Source: Ptiloglossa arizonensis (taxonomy: Eukaryota > Arthropoda > Insecta > Hymenoptera > Colletidae). From it: a stretch of 64,000 bases of DNA. The stretch lies in NCBI RefSeq assembly GCF_051014685.1, contig NW_027478757.1, positions 124,001-188,000 of the forward strand, given 5' to 3'. The position numbers were made by a program, and so were the translations under genes. Positions 24,701-36,919 of the stretch are shown piece after piece. The notes under the pieces are model-generated. The model was not told where the DNA came from. It saw nothing but the letters and a program-made list of their open reading frames with translations, and ran no database searches. Position 1 is the stretch's first letter, and each line of letters opens with the position of its first letter.

Positions 24701-26774
24701 AGCAACAGAACTGCGAAAATTTTGAGTTTCTCAAGCGTTTCTTACCTCCAAACTGCCATATCTCGCGAACGGATTGACCAATCCGCAAAATTTCTGTTGC
24801 ATCTGAAAGTAGAAACTCGCCCGATTACAACACTGTTCGTACTTTTCCCCTAGGCCGTTCTAGTTATTCGTTTCGAGCATCAGAACTGCGAAAATTTTGA
24901 GTTTCTCAGGCGTTTCTTACCTCCAAACTGCCATATCTCGCGAACGGATTGACCAATCCGCAAAATTTCTGTTGCATCTGAAAGTAGAAACTCGCCCGAT
25001 TACAACACTATGCGTACTTTTCCCCTAGGCCGCCCTAGTTATTCGTTTCGAGCATCAGAACTGCAAAAATTTTGAGTTTCTCAAGCGTTTCTTACTTCCA
25101 AACTGCCATATCTCGCGAACGGATTGACCAATCCGCAAAATTTCTGTTGCATCTGAAAGTAGAAACTCGCCCGATTACAACGGTATGCGTACTTTTCCCC
25201 TAGGCCGCCCTAGTTATTCGTTTCGAGCATCAGAACTGCAAAAATTTTGAGTTTCCCAAGCGTTTCTTACTTCCAAACTGCCATATCTCGCGAACGGATT
25301 GACCAATCCGCAAAATTTCTGTTGCATCTGAAAGTAGAAACTCGCCCGATTACAACACTATGCGTACTTTTCCCCTATGCCGTTCTAGTTATTCGTTTCG
25401 AGCATCAGAACTGTGAAAATTTTGAGTTTCTCAAGCGTTTCTTACTTCCAAACTGCCATATCTCGCGAACGGATTGACCAATCCGCAAAATTTCTGTTGC
25501 ATCTGAAAGTAGAAACTCGCCCGATTACAACGGTGTGCGTACTTTTCCCCTAGGCCGTTCTAGTTATTCGTTTCGAGCATCAGAACTGCGAAAATTTTGA
25601 GTTTCTCAAGCGTTTCTTACATCCAAACTGCCATATCTCGCGAACGGATTTACCAATCCGCAAAATTTCTGTTGCATCTGAAAGTAGAAACTCGCCCGAT
25701 TACAACTGTATGCGTACTTTTCCCCTAGGCCGTTCTAGTTATTCGTTTCGAGCATCAGAACTTTGAAAATTTTGAGTTTCTCAAGCGTTTCTTACTTCCA
25801 AACTGCCATATCTCGCGAACGGATTGACCAATCCGCAAAATTTCTGTTGCATCTGAAAGTAGAAACTCGCCCGATTACAACGGTATGCGTACTTTTCCCC
25901 TAGGCCGCCCTAGTTATTCGTTTCGAGCATCAGAACTGCAAAAATTTTGAGTTTCCCAAGCGTTTCTTACTTCCAAACTGCCATATCTCGCGAACGGATT
26001 GACCAATCCGCAAAATTTCTGTTGCATCTGAAAGTAGAAACTCGCCCGATTACAACGGTATGCGTACTTTTCCCCTATGCCGTTCTAGTTATTCGTTTCG
26101 AGCATCAGAACTGTGAAAATTTTGAGTTTCTCAAGCGTTTCTTACTTCCAAACTGCCATATCTCGCGAACGGATTGACCAATCCGCAAAATTTCTGTTGC
26201 ATCTGAAAGTAGAAACTCGCCCGATTACAACACTATGCGTACTTTTCCCCTAGGCCGTTCTAGTTATTCGTTTCGAGCATCAGAACTGCGAAAATTTTGA
26301 GTTTCTCAAGCGTTTCTTACCTCCAAACTGCCATATCTCGCGAACGGAATGACCAATCCGCAAAATTTCTGTTGCATCTGAAAGTAGAAACTCGCCCGAT
26401 TACAACGGTGTGCGTACTTTTCCCCTAGGCCGTTCTAGTTATTCGTTTCGAGCATCAGAACTGCGAAAATTTTGAGTTTCTCAAGCGTTTCTTACATCCA
26501 AACTGCCATATCTCGCGAACGGATTTACCAATCCGCAAAATTTCTGTTGCATCTGAAAGTAGAAACTCGCCCGATTACAACTGTATGCGTACTTTTCCCC
26601 TAGGCCGTTCTAGTTATTCGTTTCGAGCATCAGAACTTTGAAAATTTTGAGTTTCTCAAGCGTTTCTTACTTCCAAACTGCCATATCTCGCGAACGGATT
26701 GACCAATCCGCAAAATTTCTGTTGCATCTGAAAGTAGAAACTCGCCCGATTACAACACTATGCGTACTTTTCCC
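18725..26774 (+). repeat. 10/13/12-monomer HOR series (units from the ctcaggcg monomer)
   Basis: Units begin with a ctcaggcg monomer at 18,725, 20,475, 22,750 and 24,850, and so hold 10, 13, 12 and 11 monomers. Recurrent order: ctcaggcg; one or two gccgcc/gcaaaaa monomers; ctgtg or ctttg; cggaatg with cggtgtg; catcc with cggattta; ctagccc with cggattaacc, cacaatt and ccctatt; cttcc; aatcgg; and ctagccc with cactgttcg. The extra three monomers in the second unit come from a 525-bp duplication (21,000-21,524 versus 21,525-22,049). The last unit lacks the ctagccc monomers and instead repeats the cccaagcg/tatgccg part 700 bp apart. Open frames at 21,397, 23,147, 25,247 and 25,947 arise here because tatgccg removes the tag stop. 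Confidence 0.87.
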
Positions 26775-29223
26775 CTAGGCCGTTCTAATTATTCGTTTCG
26801 AGCATCAGAACTGCGAAAATTTTGAGTTTCTCAAGCGTTTCTTACCTCCAAACTGCCATATCTCGCGAACGGATTGACCAATCCGCAAAATTTCTGTTGC
26901 ATCTGAAAGTAGAAACTCGCCCGATTACAACACTATGCGTACTTTTCCCCGAGGCCGCCCTAGTTATTCGTTTCGAGCATCAGAACTGCAAAAATTTTGA
27001 GTTTCTCAAGCGTTTCTTACTTCCAAACTGCCGTATCTCGCGAACGGATTGACCAATCCGCACAATTTCTGTTGCATCTGAAAGTAGAAACACGCCCGAT
27101 TACAACACTATTCGTACTTTTCCCCTAGGCCGTTCTAGTTATTCGTTTCGAGCATCAGAACTGCGAAAATTTTGAGTTTCTCAAGCGTTTCTTACCTCCA
27201 AACTGCCATATCTCGCGAACGGATTGACAAATCCGCAAAATTTCTGTTGCATCTGAAAGTAGAAACTCGCCCGATTACAACACTATGCGTACTTTTCCCC
27301 TAGGCCGCCCTAGTTATTCGTTTCGAGCATCAGAACTGCAAAAATTTTGAGTTTCTCAAGCGTTTCTTACTTCCAAACTGCCATATCTCGCGAACGGATT
27401 GACCAATCCGCAAAATTTCTGTTGCATCTGAAAGTAGAAACACGCCCGATTACAACACTATTCGTACTTTTCCCCTAGGCCGTTCTAGTTATTCGTTTCG
27501 AGCATCAGAACTGCGAAAATTTTGAGTTTCTCAAGCGTTTCTTACCTCCAAACTGCGACATCTCGCGAACGGATTGACCAATCCGCAAAATTTCTGTTGC
27601 ATCTGAAAGTAGAAACTCGCCCGATTACAACACTATGCGTACATTTCCCCTAGGCCGCCCTAGTTATTCGTTTCGAGCATCAGAACTGCAAAAATTTTGA
27701 GTTTCTCAAGCGTTTCTTACTTCCAAACTGCCATATCTCGCGAACGGATTGACCAATCCGCAAAATTTCTGTTGCATCTGAAAGTAGAAACTCGCCCGAT
27801 TACAACGGCATGCGTACTTTTCCCCTAGGCCGTTCTAGTTATTCGTTTCGAGCATCAGAACTGTGAAAATTTTGAGTTTCTCAAGCGTTTCTTACTTCCA
27901 AACTGCCATATCTCGCGAACGGATTGACAAATCCGCAAAATTTCTGTTGCATCTGAAAGTAGAAACTTGCCCGATTACAACACTATGCGTACTTTTCCCC
28001 TAGGCCGACCTAGTTATTCGTTTCGAGCATCAGAACTGCAAAAATTTTGAGTTTCTCAAGCGTTTCTTACTTCCAAACTGCCATATCTCGCGAACGGATT
28101 GACCAATCCGCAAAATTTCTGTTGCATCTGAAAGTAGAAACTCGCCCGATTACAACGGTATGCGTACTTTTCCCCTAGGCCGTTCTAGTTATTCGTTTCG
28201 AGCATCAGAACTGTGAAAATTTTGAGTTTCTCAAGCGTTTCTTACTTCCAAACTGCCATATCTCGCGAACGGATTGACCAATCCGCAAAATTTCTGTTGC
28301 ATCTGAAAGTAGAAACTCGCCCGATTACAACACTATGCGTACTTTTCCCCTAGGCCGTTCTAGTTATTCGTTTCGAGCATCAGAACTGCGAAAATTTTGA
28401 GTTTCTCAAGCGTTTCTTACCTCCAAACTGCCATATCTCGCGAACGGTTTGACCAATCCGCAAAATTTCTGTTGCATCTGAAAGTAGAAACTCGCCCGAT
28501 TACAACGGTGTGCGTACTTTTCCCCTAGGCCGTTCTAGTTATTCGTTTCGAGCATCAGAACTGCGAAAATTTTGAGTTTCTCGAGCGTTTCTTACCTCCA
28601 AACTGCCATATCTCGCGAACGGATTGACCAATCCGCAAAATTTCTGTTGCATCTGAAAGTAGAAACTCGCCCGATTACAACGGTATGCGTACTTTTCCCC
28701 TAGCCCGTTCTAGTTATTCGTTTCGAGCAACAGAACTGCGAAAATTTTGAGTTTCTCAAGCGTTGCTTACCTCCAAACTGCCATATCGCGCGAACGGATT
28801 GACCAATCCGCAAAATTTCAGTTGCATCTGAAAGTAGAAACTCGCCCGATTACAACGGTATGCGCACTTTTCCCCTAGGCCGTTCTAGTTATTCGTTTCG
28901 AGCATCAGAACTGCGAAAATTTTGAGTTTCTCAATGTTTCTTACTTCCAAACTGCCATATCTCGCGAAAGGATTGACCAATCCGCAAAATTTCTGTTGCA
29001 TCTGAAGGTAGAAACTCGCCCGATTACAACGGTATGCGTACTTTTCCCCTAGGCCGTTCTAGTTATTCGTTTCGAGCATCAGAACTGCGAAAATTTTGAG
29101 TTTCTCAAGCGTTTCTCACCTACAAACTGCCACATCTCGCGAACGGATTGTCCAATCCGCAAAATTTCTGATGCATCTGAAAGTAGAAACTCGCCCGATT
29201 ACAACTGTATGCGTACTTTTCCC
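26775..29223 (+). repeat. Segmental block B, copy 2 (14 monomers)
   Basis: This matches 12,426-14,524 at an offset of 14,349 bp for the first monomers and 14,699 bp after two extra monomers (about 27,300-27,649). The shared deletion ctcaatgttt near 28,930 and shared ccgacc, aaacttgcc and atcgcgcg markers show common descent. The first monomer abuts a ctttg monomer on the left, and a gccgcc monomer abuts on the right, unlike copy 1. Both edges are therefore real breakpoints of the duplicated block. Confidence 0.87.
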
Positions 29224-29748
29224 CTAGGCCGCCCTAGTTATTCGTTTCGAGCATCAGAACTGCAAAAATTTTGAGTTTCTCAAGCGTTTCTTACTTCCAA
29301 ACTGCCATATCTCGCGAACGGATTGACCAATCCGCAAAATTTCTGTTGCATCTGAAAGTAGAAACTCGCCCGATTACAACACTATGCGTACTTTTCCCCT
29401 AGGCCGCCCTAGTTATTCGTTTCGAGCATCAGAACTGCAAAAATTTTTAGTTTCTCAAGCGTTTCTTACTTCCAAACTGCCATATCTCGCGAACGGATTG
29501 ACCAATCCGCAAAATTTCTGTTGCATCTGAAAGTAGAAACTCGCCCGATTACAACGGTATGCGTACTTTTCCCCTAGGCCGCCCTAGTTATTCGTTTCGA
29601 GCATCAGAACTGCAAAAATTTTGAGTTTCCCAAGCGTTTCTTACTTCCAAACTGCCATATCTCGCGAACGGATTGACCAATCCGCAAAATTTCTGTTGCA
29701 TCTGAAAGTAGAAACTCGCCCGATTACAACGGTATGCGTACTTTTCCC
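29224..29748 (+). repeat. Three consecutive gccgcc/gcaaaaa monomers
   Basis: The monomers at 29,224, 29,399 and 29,574 all belong to the gccgcc class with ctgcaaaaa and ttacttcc. This class otherwise appears singly or in pairs. The third carries cccaagcg, a marker of the 18,725-26,774 series. The second has an extra substitution (aatttttag). Confidence 0.7.
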
Positions 29749-32700
29749 CTAGGCCGTTCTAGTTATTCGTTTCGAGCATCAGAACTGTGAAAATTTTGAG
29801 TTTCTCAAGCGTTTCTTACTTCCAAACTGCCATATCTCGCGAACGGATTGACCAATCCGCAAAATTTCTGTTGCATCTGAAAGTAGAAACTCGCCCGATT
29901 ACAACACTATGCGTACTTTTCCCCTAGGCCGTTCTAGTTATTCGTTTCGAGCATCAGAACTGCGAAAATTTTGAGTTTCTCAAGCGTTTCTTACCTCCAA
30001 ACTGCCATATCTCGCGAACGGAATGACCAATCCGCAAAATTTCTGTTGCATCTGAAAGTAGAAACTCGCCCGATTACAACGGTGTGCGTACTTTTCCCTA
30101 GGCCGTTCTAGTTATTCGTTTCGAGCATCAGAACTGCGAAAATTTTGAGTTTCTCAAGCGTTTCTTACATCCAAACTGCCATATCTCGCGAACGGATTTA
30201 CCAATCCGCAAAATTTCTGTTGCATCTGAAAGTAGAAACTCGCCCGATTACAACTGTATGCGTACTTTTCCCCTAGCCCGTTCTAGTTATTCGTTTCGAG
30301 CAACAGAACTGCGAAAATTTTGAGTTTCTCAAGCGTTTCTTACTTCAAACTGCCATATCTCGCGAACGGATTAACCAATCCGCACAATTTCTGTTGCATC
30401 TGAAAGTAGAAACTCGCCCTATTACAACACTATGCGTACTTTTCCCCTAGGCTGTTCTAGTTATTCGTTTCGAGCATCAGAACTGCGAAAATTTTGAGTT
30501 TCTCAAGCGTTTCTTACTTCCAAACTGCCATATCTCGCGAACGGATTGACCAATCCGCAAAATTTCTGTTGCATCTGAAAGTAGAAACTCGCCCGATTAC
30601 AACGGTATGCGTACTTTTCCCCTAGGCCGTTCTAGTTATTCGTTTCGAGCATCAGAACTGTGAAAATTTTGAGTTTCTCAAGCGTTTCTTACATCCAAAC
30701 TGCCATATCTCGCGAACGGATTTACCAATCCGCAAAATTTCTGTTGCATCTGAAAGTAGAAACTCGCCCGATTACAACTGTATGCGTACATTTCCCCTAG
30801 CCCGTTCTAGTTATTCGTTTCGAGCAACAGAACTGCGAAAATTTTGAGTTTCTCAAGCGTTTCTTACCTCCAAACTGCCATATCTCGCGAACGGATTGAC
30901 CAATCCGCAAAATTTCTGTTGCATCTGAAAGTAGAAACTCGCCCGATTACAACACTATGCATACTTTTCCCCTAGGCAGCCCTAGTTATTCGTTTCGAGC
31001 ATCAGAACTGCAAAAATTTTGAGTTTCTCAAGCGTTTCTTACTTCCAAACTGCCATATCTCGCGAACGGATAGACCAATCCGCAAAATTTCTGTTGCATC
31101 TGAAAGTAGAAACTCGCCCGATTACAACGGTATGCGTACTTTTCCCCTAGGCCGTTCTAGTTATTCGTTTCGAGCATCAGAACTGTGAAAATTTTGAGTT
31201 TCTCAAGCGTTTCTTACTTCCAAACTGCCATATCTCGCGAACGGATTGACCAATCCGCAAAATTTCTGTTGCATCTGAAAGTAGAAACTCGCCCGATTAC
31301 AACACTATGCGTACTTTTCCCCTAGGCCGTTCTAGTTATTCGTTTCGAGCATCAGAACTGCGAAAATTTTGAGTTTCTCAAGCGTTTCTTACCTCCAAAC
31401 TGCCATATCTCGCGAACGGATTGACCAATCCGCAAAATTTCTGTTGCATCTGAAAGTAGAAACTCGCCCGATTACAACGGTGTGCGTACTTTTCCCCTAG
31501 GCTGTTCTAGTTATTCGTTTCGAGCATCAGAACTGCGAAAATTTTGAGTTTCTCGAGCGTTTCTTACCTCCAAACTGCCATATCTCGCGAACGGATTGAC
31601 CAATCCGCAAAATTTCTGTTGCATCTGAAAGTAGAAACTCGCCCGATTACAACACTATGCGCACCTTTCCCTAGGCCGTTCTAGTTATTCGTTTCGAGCA
31701 TCAGAACTGCGAAAATTTTGAGTTTCTCAAGCGTTTCTTACCTCCAAACTGCCATATCTCGCGAACGGATTGACCAATCCGCAAAATTTCTGTTGCATCT
31801 GAAGTTAGAAACTCGCCCGATTATAACGGTGTGCGTACTTTTCCCCTAGGCTGTTCTAGTTATTCGTTTCGAGCATCAGAACTGTGAATATTTTGAGTTT
31901 CTCAAGCGTTTCTTACCTCCAAACTGCCATATCTCGCGAACGGATTGACCAATCCCCAAAATTTCTGTTGCATCTGAAAGTAGAAACTCGCCCGATTACA
32001 ACACTATGCGTACTTTTCCCCTAGGCCGTTCTAGTTATTCGTTTCGAGCATCAGAACTGTGAAAATTTTGAGTTTCTCAAGCGTTTCTTACTTCCAAACT
32101 GCCATATCTCGCGAACGGATTGACCAATCCGCAAAATTTCTGTTGCATCTGAAAGTAGAAACTCGCCCGATTACAACACTATGCGTACTTTTCCCCTAGG
32201 CCGTTCTAGTTATTCGTTTCGAGCATCAGAACTGCGAAAATTTTGAGTTTCTCAAGCGTTTCTTACCTCCAAACTGCCATATCTCGCGAACGGAATGACC
32301 AATCCGCAAAATTTCTGTTGCATCTGAAAGTAGAAACTCGCCCGATTACAACGGTGTGCGTACTTTTCCCCTAGGCCGTTCTAGTTATTCGTTTCGAGCA
32401 TCAGAACTGCGAAAATTTTGAGTTTCTCAAGCGTTTCTTACATCCAAACTGCCATATCTCGCGAACGGATTTACCAATCCGCAAAATTTCTGTTGCATCT
32501 GAAAGTAGAAACTCGCCCGATTACAACTGTATGCGTACTTTTCCCCTAGCCCGTTCTAGTTATTCGTTTCGAGCAACAGAACTGCGAAAATTTTGAGTTT
32601 CTCAAGCGTTTCTTACTTCCAAACTGCCATATCTCGCGAACGGATTAACCAATCCGCACAATTTCTGTTGCATCTGAAAGTAGAAACTCGCCCTATTACA

Positions 32701-34470
32701 ACACTATGCGTACTTTTCCCCTAGGCCGTTCTAGTTATTCGTTTCGAGCATCAGAACTGCGAAAATTTTGAGTTTCTCAAGCGTTTCTTACTTCCAAACT
32801 GCCATATCTCGCGAACGGATTGACCAATCCGCAAAATTTCTGTTGTATCTGAAAGTAGAAACTCGCCCGATTACAACGGTATGCGTACTTTTCCCCTAGG
32901 CCGTTCTAGTTATTCGTTTCGAGCATCAGAACTGTGAAAATTTTGAGTTTCTCAAGCGTTTCTTACATCCAAACTGCCATATCTCGCGAACGGATTTACC
33001 AATCCGCAAAATTTCTGTTGCATCTGAAAGTAGAAACTCGCCCGATTACAACTGTATGCGTACATTTCCCCTAGCCCGTTCTAGTTATTCGTTTCGAGCA
33101 ACAGAACTGCGAAAATTTTGAGTTTCTCAAGCGTTTCTTACCTCCAAACTGCCATATCTCGCGAACGGATTGACCAATCCGCAAAATTTCTGTTGCATCT
33201 GAAAGTAGAAACTCGCCCGATTACAACACTATGCATACTTTTCCCCTAGGCAGCCCTAGTTATTCGTTTCGAGCATCAGAACTGCAAAAATTTTGAGTTT
33301 CTCAAGCGTTTCTTACTTCCAAACTGCCATATCTCGCGAACGGATTGACCAATCCGCAAAATTTCTGTTGCATCTGAAAGTAGAAACTCGCCCGATTACA
33401 ACGGTATGCGTACTTTTCCCCTAGGCCGTTCTAGTTATTCGTTTCGAGCATCAGAACTGTGAAAATTTTGAGTTTCTCAAGCGTTTCTTACTTCCAAACT
33501 GCCATATCTCGCGAACGGATTGACCAATCCGCAAAATTTCTGTTGCATCTGAAAGTAGAAACTCGCCCGATTACAACACTATGCGTACTTTTCCCCTAAG
33601 CCGTTCTAGTTATTCGTTTCGAGCATCAGAACTGCGAAAATTTTGAGTTTCTCAAGCGTTTCTTACCTCCAAACTGCCATATCTCGCGAACGGATTGACC
33701 AATCCGCAAAATTTCTGTTGCATCTGAAAGTAGAAACTCGCCCGATTACAACGGTGTGCGTACTTTTCCCCTAGGCTGTACTAGTTATTCGTTTCGAGCA
33801 TCAGAACTGCGAAAATTTTGAGTTTCTCGAGCGTTTCTTACCTCCAAACTGCCATATCTCGCGAACGGATTGACCAATCCGCAAAATTTCTGTTGCATCT
33901 GAAAGTAGAAACTCGCCCGATTACAACACTATGCGCACCTTTCCCCTAGGCCGTTCTAGTTATTCGTTTCGAGCATCAGAACTGCGAAAATTTTGAGTTT
34001 CTCAAGCGTTTCTTACCTCCAAACTGCCATATCTCGCGAACGGATTGACCAATCCGCAAAATTTCTGTTGCATCTGAAGGTAGAAACTCGCCCGATTATA
34101 ACGGTATGCGTACTTTTCCCCTAGGCCGTTCTAGTTATTCGTTTCGAGCATCAGAACTGCGAAAATTTTGAGTTTCTCAAGCGTTTCTCACGTACAAACT
34201 GCCACATCTCGCGAACGGATTGTCCAATCCGCAAAATTTCTGATGCATCTGAAAGTAGAAACTCGCCCGATTACAACGGTGTGCGTACTTTTCCCCTAGG
34301 CCGTTCTTGTTATTCGTTTCGAGCATCAGAACCGCGAAAATTTTGAGTTTCTCAAGCGTTTCTTACCTCCAAACTGCCATATCTCGCGAACGGTTTGACC
34401 AATCCGCAAAATTTCTGTTGCATATGAAAGTAGAAACTCGCCCGATTACAACGGTATGCGTACTTTTCCC
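29749..34470 (+). repeat. 13/14-monomer HOR, two tandem copies
   Basis: Unit 1 (29,749-32,020, 13 monomers) and unit 2 (32,021-34,470, 14 monomers) share the order ctgtg; cggaatg; cggattta; ctagccc with cggattaacc and ccctatt; cttcc; catcc with gtacattt; ctagccc with cactatgcat; ggcagccc; ctgtg; cctcc with cggtgtg; ggctgt with ctcgagcg; and gcgcacc followed by a tataac monomer. Unit 1 carries three one-base deletions that unit 2 lacks (near 30,098, 30,347 and 31,671). Unit 2 ends with a ctcacgtac monomer (34,121) and an accgcg/cggtttg monomer (34,296). Confidence 0.85.
30092..30101 (+). other. Loss of one C at the monomer junction (first of five)
   Basis: ttttccctagg replaces ttttcccctagg. 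The same loss is found with ctag boxes at 31,671, 34,645, 40,770 and 52,669. Apart from these, the array has only five other single-base length changes (near 14,233, 28,930, 30,347, 40,381 and 55,340). The C run is short, so either a true replication-slippage site or a homopolymer error in sequencing could explain the cluster. Confidence 0.8.
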
Positions 34471-35169
34471 CTAGGCCGTTCTAGTTATTCGTTTCGAGCA
34501 TCAGAACTGTGAAAATTTTGAGTTTCTCAAGCGTTTCTTACTTCCAAACTGCCATATCTCGCGAACGGATTGACCAATCCGCAAAATTTCTGTTGCATCT
34601 GAAAGTAGAAACTCGCCCGATTACAACACTATGCGTACTTTTCCCTAGGCCGTTCTAGTTATTCGTTTCGAGCATCAGAACTGCGAAAATTTTGAGTTTC
34701 TCAAGCGTTTCTTACCTCCAAACTGCCATATCTCGCGAACGGAATGACCAATCCGCAAAATTTCTGTTGCATCTGAAAGTAGAAACTCGCCCGATTACAA
34801 CGGTGTGCGTACTTTTCCCCTAGGCCGTTCTAGTTATTCGTTTCGAGCATCAGAACTGCGAAAATTTTGAGTTTCTCAAGCGTTTCTTACATCCAAACTG
34901 CCATATCTCGCGAACGGATTTACCAATCCGCAAAATTTCTGTTGCATCTGAAAGTAGAAACTCGCCCGATTACAACTGTATGCGTACTTTTCCCCTAGCC
35001 CGTTCTAGTTATTCGTTTCGAGCAACAGAACTGCGAAAATTTTGAGTTTCTCAAGCGTTTCTTACTTCCAAACTGCCATATCTCGCGAACGGATTGACCA
35101 ATCCGCACAATTTCTGTTGCATCTGAAAGTAGAAACTCGCCCGATTACAACACTATTCGTACTTTTCCC
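34471..35169 (+). repeat. Four linking monomers
   Basis: The monomers at 34,471, 34,645, 34,820 and 34,995 follow the common order ctgtg, cggaatg, cggattta, ctagccc. They are preceded or joined by a one-C loss at 34,645. The last differs from the usual ctagccc monomer of this order in having the intact cggattgacc dyad with cacaatt and cactattcg. Confidence 0.65.
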
Positions 35170-36919
35170 CTAGGCCGTTCTAGTTATTCGTTTCGAGCAT
35201 CAGAACTGCGAAAATTTTGAGTTTCTCAAGCGTTTCTTACCTCCAAACTGCCATATGTCGCGAACGGATTGACCAATCCGCAAAATTTCTGTTGCATCTG
35301 AAAGTAGAAACTCGCCCGATTACAACGGTGTGCGTACTTTTCCCCTAGGCCGTTCTAGTTTTTCGTTTCGAGCATCAGAACTACGAAAATTTTGAGTTTC
35401 TCGAGCGTTTCTTACCTCCAAACTGCCATATCTCGCGAACGGATTGATCAATCCGCAAAATTTCTGTTGCATCTGAAAGTAGAAACTCGCCCGATTACAA
35501 CACTATGCGCACTTTTCCCCTAGGCCGTTCTAGTTATTCGTTTCGAGCATGAGAACTGCGAAAATTTTGAGTTTCTCAAACGTTTCTTACCTCCAAACTG
35601 CCATATCTCGCGAACGGATTGACCAATCCGCAAAATTTCTGTTGCATCTGAAAGTAGAAACTCGCCCGATTACAACGGTATGCGTACTTTTCCACTAGGC
35701 CGTTCTAGTTATTCGTTTCGAGCATCAGATCTGCGAAAATTTTATGTTTCTCAAGCGTTTCTTACATCCAAACTGCCATATCTCGCGAACGGATTTACCA
35801 ATCCGCAAAATTTCTGTTGCATCTGCAAGTAGAAACTCGCCCGATTACAACTGTATGCGTACTTTTCCCCTAGCCCGTTCTAGTTATTCGTTTCGAGCAA
35901 CAGAACTGCGAAAATGTTGAATTTCTCAAGCGTTTCTTACTTCCAAACTGCCATATCTCGCGAACGGATTGACCAATCCGCAAAATTTCTGTTGCATCTG
36001 AAAGTAGAAACTCGCCCGATTACAACACTATGCGTACTTTTCCCCTAGGCCGTTCTAGTTATTCGTTTCGAGCATCAGAACTGCGAAAATTTTGAGTTTC
36101 TCAAGCGTTTCTTACATCCAAACTGCCATATGTCGCGAACGGATTGACCAATCCGCAAAATTTCTGTTGCATCTGAAAGTAGAAACTCGCCCGATTACAA
36201 CGGTGTGCGTACTTTTCCCCTAGGCCGTTCTAGTTTTTCGTTTCGAGCATCAGAACTACGAAAATTTTGAGTTTCTCGAGCGTTTCTTACCTCCAAACTG
36301 CCATATCTCGCGAACGGATTGATCAATCCGCAAAATTTCTGTTGCATCTGAAAGTAGAAACTCGCCCGATTACAACACTATGCGCACTTTTCCCCTAGGC
36401 CGTTCTAGTTATTCGTTTCGAGCATGAGAACTGCGAAAATTTTGAGTTTCTCAAACGTTTCTTACCTCCAAACTGCCATATCTCGCGAACGGATTGACCA
36501 ATCCGCAAAATTTCTGTTGCATCTGAAAGTAGAAACTCGCCCGATTACAACGGTATGCGTACTTTTCCACTAGGCCGTTCTAGTTATTCGTTTCGAGCAT
36601 CAGATCTGCGAAAATTTTATGTTTCTCAAGCGTTTCTTACATCCAAACTGCCATATCTCGCGAACGGATTTACCAATCCGCAAAATTTCTGTTGCATCTG
36701 CAAGTAGAAACTCGCCCGATTACAACTGTATGCGTACTTTTCCCCTAGCCCGTTCTAGTTATTCGTTTCGAGCAACAGAACTGCGAAAATGTTGAGTTTC
36801 TCAAGCGTTTCTTACTTCCAAACTGCCATATCTCGCGAACGGATTGACCAATCCGCACAATTTCTGTTGCATCTGAAAGTAGAAACTCGCCCGATTACAA
36901 CACTGTTCGTACTTTTCCC
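35170..36919 (+). repeat. 5-monomer HOR, two tandem copies (875 bp each)
   Basis: Units 35,170-36,044 and 36,045-36,919 match monomer by monomer: atgtcgcg with cggtgtg; tagtttttcg with ctacg and ctcgagcg; gcatgaga with ctcaaacg and tttccac; cagatctg with tttatg and ctgcaag; and ctagccc with aaaatgttga. Monomers of this set also occur in a different, partly duplicated order at 17,325-18,724, so an older relationship links the two places. The right edge of the second copy runs directly into the ctcaggcg HOR, just as at 18,725. Confidence 0.87.
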
